Positions 58,140 to 64,000 of a stretch of DNA of 64,000 bases are shown in pieces (position 1 is the stretch's first letter; the number at the start of each line of letters is the position of its first letter). The stretch covers positions 38,528,531 to 38,592,530 of the forward strand of contig NC_045443.1 in NCBI RefSeq assembly GCF_002776525.5, in the 5' to 3' direction. The translations under genes and the position numbers were made by a program. This DNA comes from Piliocolobus tephrosceles. Lineage: Eukaryota; Chordata; Mammalia; Primates; Cercopithecidae. The notes under the pieces are model-generated. The model ran no database searches. It was not told the DNA's origin and saw only the letters and a program-made list of their open reading frames with translations.

Positions 58140-58660
58140 ACTGCCTTTGGGGATGAGTTTCCCACTGCTGCTACAACCAGTTGCCACAAACTTAATGGCT
58201 TTTAAAAATTCCACAAATGTATAACCTTATAGTTCTGGAGATCAGAAGTCCAAAATCAGTCTCACTGGGCTAAAATCAAGATGTTAGCAGGGATGGTTCC
58301 TTTTGGAGGCCCTAGGTAAGAGTCAGTTTCCTTGCCTTTTCTAGCTTCTAGAGGTTGCCTGTGTTCCCTGGCCTTGCCCCTCCCTTCACTTTCAAAGCCA
58401 GCACTGCAGCCCCAGCAAATCTCTCCCTGACTCTGACCTCCTCTTCCATCTCCACATCTCTTTCCCTAACTCTGAACTTCTCACCTCCCTCTTATAAGGA
58501 CCCTTTTGATTATATTGGTTCCATGGGTAGTTAAGGTTAATCTTCCCATTTCAACATTTGAAAATTAATCACATCAACAAAGTCCCTTCTATCAGGTAAC
58601 ATATTTGCAGATTCTGGGAATTAGAATGTGTACATTTGTAGAAGACCATAATTCAGCCTA
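58140..58660 (+). mobile_element. Ancient interspersed repeat, family uncertain
   Basis: The run gttgccacaaacttaatggc, then atagttctggagatcagaag, tctcactgggctaaaatcaa, cttataaggacccttttg and aatcacatcaacaaagtccc is a common mammalian repeat pattern that I recognise but cannot name with confidence. It interrupts the ERVL-like region. Confidence 0.6.
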
Positions 58661-58958
58661 GTATACTTCATAACCATCAATCATGTCTTGAAACTTAAAG
58701 AGGCTAAAAAGTGTTCTGTTGAGGCTTTGTATTTTGGCTTTAATATATACAGACACATGTGTAACTTTAACTTATATTTGGGGTATCTGTGAGACAAGAA
58801 ACTTTTAGAGGTTTTTTTTTTAACCTCAAAAGGGGAGGGCCTTGGATATGGAATTGTTGTTGATGCTGGTCAGATTGGACAACCAGATTATTCTCAATTG
58901 TTCAAAAGTCTAAAATTGCACAGGTAGAGCTGATTGTTGGCCAGGGTATCCTCTGGTG

Positions 58959-59428
58959 CAGTGGTCTCCAACCTTTTTGGCACCAGGGACCAGTTTCATG
59001 AAGACAATATTTCCACAGATGGAGGGAGGGGGTGGTTTTGGGGTGATTCAAGCACATTACATTTATTGTGCACTTTTATCTCTATTATTATTACATTGTA
59101 ATATATAATGAAATAATTACACAACTTACCATAATGTAGAATCAGTGGGAGCCCTGAGCTTGTTTTCCTGCAACTAGATGGTCCCATGTGGGGATAATGG
59201 GAGACAGTGACAGATCATCAGGCATTAGATTCTCATAAGGAGCACGCAACTTAGATCTCTCACATGTGCAGTTCACAGTATGGTTCATGCTCCTATGAGA
59301 ATCTAATGCCACTGCTGATCTGATAGGAGGCGGAGCTCAGCTTTACTCACTGACCCGCTGTTCACCTCCTGCTGTGCGGCCTGATTCCTTATGGTTACCA
59401 GTCTGTGGCCTGGGGGTTGGGGCCACTT
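58959..59428 (+). mobile_element. MER1-type hAT-Charlie nonautonomous element, copy 2
   Basis: Starts cagtggtctccaaccttttt. It carries the same internal inverted pair gcattagattctcataagg / cctatgagaatctaatgcc as copy 1 and ends near gggggttggggccac. A degenerate 8-base duplication, ctctggtg (58951-58958) versus ctctagta (59429-59436), flanks it. Orientation is opposite to 7758-8231. Confidence 0.75.
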
Positions 59429-60324
59429 CTCTAGTACTAGGGTAATTTCCTGAAGTCAGGCGACTGTGCTGACCTTTGGGTATTGTCCTTGAACAGGGAG
59501 GTCCTAGTTAGGGGGTGGACAGCAACAGGTGGCCAACAGGCTCCACTGTAAGTGATAACATTGCTACTACTATCACTGGAACTACCATCCAGTGGCACAA
59601 CCATTCAAAAGTGCACAAACTCCCTTTCTGATTATCCTGTTGGTCCCAAGGGCTTCCCAGGTAACCAATGGGTCCAGGATAGGAGTGACCTCCTTTTGTG
59701 CCATTGTACCTATCAAGGAACTGAAGATGGGGGAAGTCATTTACTCCTATAAGTTGAATATGCCAGGAGACCCAGAATTTACTCTAATCTGTAAATCTCA
59801 TTTTTATTTCAATGAGAAGGGTTTTGTGGCCATGACAGCCTCCATGACGCAAGACATAATGGGCAGCTAGCTGCAGAGAGTGACAGGAACCATGGGAGCC
59901 TCCATTTCCAGAAGGGCCTAGTACATGGCCAAGAAGTGTCATTCCAGCAGTGTGTTATATAGTCTGAAAGGGCAGTTTCTTGCACCCGTGAACAACCTAT
60001 GGCCTTCATGGTTGTCCAGAGACTCCAGGAGCCTTGAAAGAAGCTTACCAAAACATCTACAGGGAAGGAATCTCTGGGGGGCACTAGTGAATGTACTGCA
60101 ATTTGGATAGATTTTAGAGCCTTTTATTGCAGGGGATCCCAGTCAAAATGGGCTGACTTATAAGTAACAGTATAAAAAGGCTTAAGCAGAACTTGTAAAT
60201 GAGAAATATACTGCCTTTAAAACCCCCGAAGACCTAAAAATTATTGGGCCTGTTTTCACATTGAAAATCCTAGGAGGGACAAGAATTTCCTCTTTGTTTA
60301 ATTTTAATTAATTCAATATTATTT

Positions 60325-60478
60325 TTAAAGATGGGATCTCACTATGTGCCCAGGCTGGAGTGTGGTGACTATTCACAGGTGTGCCATCATAAAGCACTGC
60401 AGCCTCCAATCCTGGCCTCAAGTGACCCTCCTGCTTCAGCTCCTGCGACAACAGACACACAGCACCATACCCAGCAAG
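60325..60478 (-). mobile_element. Free Alu-type monomer (FLAM-like, 7SL-derived)
   Basis: Plus-strand blocks gatgggatctcactatgtgc, caggctggagtgtggtgact, cactgcagcctccaatcctg and tcctgcttcagctcctg are a single reverse-strand left-monomer unit without a second arm. It is old and diverged, and inserted just downstream of the RT remnant of the ERVL-like provirus. Confidence 0.7.
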
Positions 60479-60496
60479 AGTTGCTTCTTAACAGTG

Positions 60497-60780
60497 TTAG
60501 GGATGGAACATGGAGCATGTCAGGAGTGACCAATAATTAGTTGGAATTGTACTGAGCTGTCCAAATTTTGCCCATCCCTTTTTATGAGAGTTCCTTTGTG
60601 AGTATTTGTAGGTCTGGTATGAGTGTGCTAAATGATTCTCCTTGGAGGAGAATGTCATCAGTATGATGTCATACCTGCATGCCTGGAGAAATTGAATAGG
60701 GTTGAACTCTTGCCAATGGTGATTGTGCACAATGGAGGTCTGTTGATTTGCCCTATGAGTAACCAGGTAAGGGCGTATTG
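60497..60780 (-). pseudogene. ERVL-like reverse transcriptase remnant
   Basis: A 77-codon minus-strand frame (60497-60730) includes WQEFNPIQFLQACRYDIILM. The RYDIILM part corresponds to the retroviral YxDD catalytic box with an Asp codon missing (about 60650-60675). Downstream GWAKFG lies where related polymerases have a conserved Gly-Trp. Stops and shifts bound it. It is non-functional. Confidence 0.55.
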
Positions 60781-61329
60781 TGTGCCTTCAAAAGTGAAGA
60801 CAATCTGTGGTGAAGAGGCTGTTCAAATAGGCACTAAATAGAACCGTATCAGCCAAATCTACAATAGTGAAATATTTTTCAGTTGTTGATTGGATGGAGT
60901 CAGTAATTTTAATAATATTAGGTCTGGGAGTCTTAATCATGATATCATAGCATTAAGGCTGTGGTTAACGCTATGGGTAACATTCATTTTATCCAATGTT
61001 ACCTACTACTGGGTAACACTCAGTTTTCATCGGTCTTGAGCACTGGTCAAGTTGGGCTATTAAAGAAGAAAGTAGGAATGATGTCTCCTTCCTTCAGTAG
61101 GTCTTGTATGATGGGTCTTTATTCCTGTAGTTCTTGTTTGAACACATGGGTCATATTAACTATTTTAACTGAGAGAGGAGACAACAAGGGTAGATATGTA
61201 GGGTTCCATTTTGTTAATCCAATTGTTAGTACCAAAGACTTATTTTTATTTCAGTTTATTACTCAATGCATCAAATCATTCATGCCCAGATGCTCACTAA
61301 GGGATATTTTAAGACAATAGGCAAATGAA

Positions 61330-61620
61330 GCAAAGTAATAGTTTCAGTGGTTAAGGTGAGGCATACCCGTTTACCTTTGCTTTATGCCTTCTCTTTAAAG
61401 TCTGTACCACGCCTGCAGGTATACAGGGTGCCTTGTTTAATGCAATTTCCAGGTATAACTGTAATTTGAACCCTGGAATCAATTAAGGCCATGAAAGTTT
61501 GTCAATTGGCACATGTCAGCAGATGTTAAGGTTAATTTAAAACCATATTGTAGAGGTACAAAAACCTATTGGCATCCTTTTTATCTATTTTAGTTTTTGT
61601 TTCCTTCCCTTTTATCAGAG
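61330..61620 (-). pseudogene. ERVL-like aspartic protease remnant
   Basis: Read on the minus strand, 61451-61489 encodes ALIDSRVQITVIP. This is the retroviral protease active-site region with Arg in place of the conserved Gly after Asp-Ser. It lies upstream of the RT remnant in coding order. Surrounding frames hold stops. Confidence 0.6.
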
Positions 61621-62689
61621 TTTTTGTTCTGTTTTATTCGAATGGTTACGGGATATACTTTGCAAGAGAGGGAGGGTCCTTCCTACCCTACTCACATTTA
61701 TAGATATCTTCCTCTGAGAGTCCCAAATTAGTGTCATCAGCGTTATGGGGCTTCTTCGTGGCAATTATTGCTTTCCTTGGTTTAGGGACTCTAACCTTAA
61801 GTTGGGTTTGAATTAACCCCTTGTCATGTTGACAAGTTGCAACACTTGATTAAACCCAGTCTTTGCCAGTCCATTTTACAATTTCATAGTTGTTCAATAG
61901 GGCATTGGGGTTTTCGGGCCTCTCAAAGGCACAGAGTGAAGCATTTGGAGCTACTTTTCATAAGAGTCTGTGCCAAGGGTGTGTTCCCTTAAAACCCTGA
62001 GAATTATGACCTTTTTAAATGACAGAGACATAGGTAGCAACAGCAAAACCAGTGTTTTGTAGAGTCCTCATAAACCACCAGCTTTTTGGAGAATGGACCC
62101 CAGCACTCCACCTAGTGACAACTCTTCCTCATGTCAGTGATCACCTGTTGAGCCCACAGATTAGAGAAGGTGTAGTCATTCTCTTGAGCAGTCTGTAAAC
62201 TAAGGGCCAATGCCTGCTTGAGACCATGCAACCAATGATCATAGGCAAAGAGTCATTCCCAAATCTAGTGTTGGTCACTGCTTATGCTGAAATTCAGGCA
62301 CACAATTCAATCCAAGACTCCATGCGGAGGTCTGAGCCACAAGGCATGACCCAGAGCCACCTTAAGGAAGGTGCTCACCTCATACTCCTGTCCCTAAATG
62401 ACAATTATCAAAATTTCCAACTTAGGTCAGTGAAATCCATGACAGAGCCTTGGTAGGAGTTGGCAAATGTAACATAATGTTACACAGCTCAAAGCTCATG
62501 CCAGCCAGCAAGCAACAGCTAAAAGTGCAAGCTCTCCAGCAGGCAGCAGACTCAGTTAGCAAGCCAAAAGCAGGAGAAGACCCCCAGGTGGTAGTGGTCC
62601 AGATGTTGTGGCCTAGACCACCTACTCACAGCACCAATAATTTTATGGTTGCCCTTAGACAGCAGGATCAATCTTCCACCCAAAATTGG

Positions 62690-63055
62690 TTCAGATGTTG
62701 AGTGCTGGTGATATAACACACGCTCCAAGAGGGTATGAAAAAGGTTGACTATTCTCATAATGTGGTTTTCTGGGGAGAGCAGGGCAAGCACTCAAGTTGC
62801 TCTGAAATGGCTTGGCTAGAGGGAAGGATGAGTAGCTTTGATTTGTATTATTATTGGAGAATGGGGCCAGCATGAAGGTTGCCTCTCACAAGGGAGGACT
62901 TGCATAGTTTAACTTCCTACTGGTGCCAAGGGAAGGAGCTCATGAACTTTCTTACTGGCTTGTCCAAATGTGAGTCAAGAAGAGAAGAGAAAGAAATGGG
63001 CCTCAAAAGCAGTGAATAGCTAAACAACAAAACAGAAGTCAGATTCTACTAAACC
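62690..63055 (-). mobile_element. ERVL-like LTR, right (5')
   Basis: Plus-strand order: tgttgagtgctggtgatata, ctattctcataatgtggttt, tctggggagagcagggcaag, agagggaaggatgagtagc, ggagaatggggccagcatga, gaagtcagattctacta. The body is similar to the left LTR. Sequence further left (62100-62690) is probably gag and leader, but nothing specific is preserved. Confidence 0.6.
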
Positions 63056-64000
63056 TAGCTTAAGAACTGTGATATTAAAACCTTTTTTTGTTGTTGTTTA
63101 TTCAGTAATAAAAATTTTTCCCCTCATTTCCCTGGAAAAGTAATATCTAAGGGATCTATCCTTTGATTCCTAAATCTCCAGAAATATTCCTAGTGCCAGT
63201 AGCAGAGATTCAATCTCTACATGTGCAAAAGATAAATGGTTAGAAAAATATCTGAAGACTTCTGCAGAGTGCAACTCAGTGATTTTAAATACCCCAAATT
63301 GATTTACCCTATGCTTAGGCTAGAATCAGAAGTAATTAGGGATTGCTTTTGCACTTTTTCCCAATCAAGAGTGAATACATTTTTTTAATTTTGAAAGGAA
63401 AGTTAGAAACTTACTATTTTTTGTGATCCAGAATCTGGACGCAAAAGAATACAAAAACTTTCAGAGAAATAATACATTTTGTTCTCATTAAAGCAATTAC
63501 CCTTCTCAGGGAAAAGAAATAACTTTCCAGATTAGATGCATCAATAAAGGCAGAAAGTTGGTCTATAAAGAATACACGTCATGTTTTTATGCAATCACTG
63601 ACTCTGAGGGTTTCCAGCTTAATTGTTTCTGAGTTTTTTCTTCTCAGCCAACTTAAAAGATTTCTTCACAATCAATGAGATCAACTATCTGGTCACTTTA
63701 ATGTAGTTATTATGAAGGCAAAAACTATGAATTGACTACATTTTCAATCCGGTTTTGTTACGGGAGATATTTCAGTCAGACAGACATGCTTATAAATTTT
63801 CTTTGAGAGGAAATCTGGGTGGGAAAAGAAACTACGGTGTTAGCCAATAAATGTTGCTTTTCAAACCTGCTAAAGCTCTCAGATGATTTATCACTGTTTG
63901 AAAGCTTTGGGCTATTTTATAAAGGAAAATGTATTTTCACTTGCAGTTGTGTAAAAATTTTTTCAAAGTCACATTTATAAAACTCATACCACCTGAAACA
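63056..64000. other. Unassigned AT-rich sequence
   Basis: No gene or repeat recognised up to the window end. Confidence 0.45.

Larger units (their letters stand above)
57646..63055 (-). mobile_element. Decayed ERVL-like provirus with two LTRs
   Basis: Similar blocks of about 360 bases lie in the same orientation at 57646-57995 and 62690-63055. Between them the minus strand carries protease-like (about 61450) and reverse-transcriptase-like (about 60650) remnants in the order expected for gag-pro-pol read right to left. The right block is therefore the 5' LTR. Nested inserts are an old repeat (58140-58660), a MER1 element and a 7SL-derived monomer. All frames are broken and no envelope gene was seen. 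The class III/ERVL assignment is an inference. Confidence 0.6.

Noticed and set aside
7758..59428. The two MER1 copies as ends of a large inversion
   Set aside because: Each has its own 8-base target duplication and they are substantially diverged, so they are independent insertions.

Overview
The window looks like ordinary euchromatic primate DNA, most probably human. The evidence is L1PA-type L1 copies, Alu elements of old (J-like) and younger (Y-like) type, MaLR LTRs, MIR/L2/MER relics and (CA)n microsatellites in an AT-rich background. I recognise no host protein-coding exon. Almost every long open frame is an L1, Alu, mitochondrial or microsatellite by-product. Repeat family names come from remembered consensus sequences and were not checked by a search, so subfamily labels are approximate.

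Layout. 1-9.5 kb: MIR, L1M pieces, a MaLR solo LTR, and an L1M tail carrying a MER1-type hAT element and an Alu. 10.3-13.3 kb: a dead mariner transposon split by an Alu and by a reverse-oriented nuclear mitochondrial insert (NUMT) carrying ND2, tRNA-Met, tRNA-Gln, tRNA-Ile and ND1. The ND1 part is interrupted by a ~177-bp insert, most of which is a near-identical copy of DNA at 14.6 kb. 16.5-21.4 kb: reverse-strand L1M and L1 copies with Alus, including a probable Alu-L1 chimera. 21.4-27.9 kb: mostly unassigned, with a perfect 72-bp tandem duplication at 27.1 kb.

28.3-30.1 kb: a MER5A-type element split by a 5'-truncated L1PA that carries a ~640-bp 3' transduction ending at the poly(A) site of a MaLR LTR. 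One 16-bp target-site duplication flanks the whole unit. 31-33.5 kb: MER20, AluJ, a pogo/Tigger transposase relic and an ERV LTR. 33.5-45.5 kb: a long reverse-strand L1M opened by an AluJ, an LTR, a full-length but dead L1PA (36.66-42.86 kb) and a Tigger/MER2 element. 45.5-57.6 kb: mostly unassigned, with L1M, a Tigger-like element and L2. 57.6-63.1 kb: a decayed reverse-strand ERVL-like provirus with two diverged LTRs and several nested inserts.

The sequences do not act as a pathway. What they record is a history of nested insertions. The features most worth checking are the L1 3' transduction, the templated insert in the NUMT, the Alu-L1 chimera, the 129-bp 5'UTR segment kept in the full-length L1, and two ~0.9-kb direct L1 repeats about 13.6 kb apart. 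I found no new biological system.
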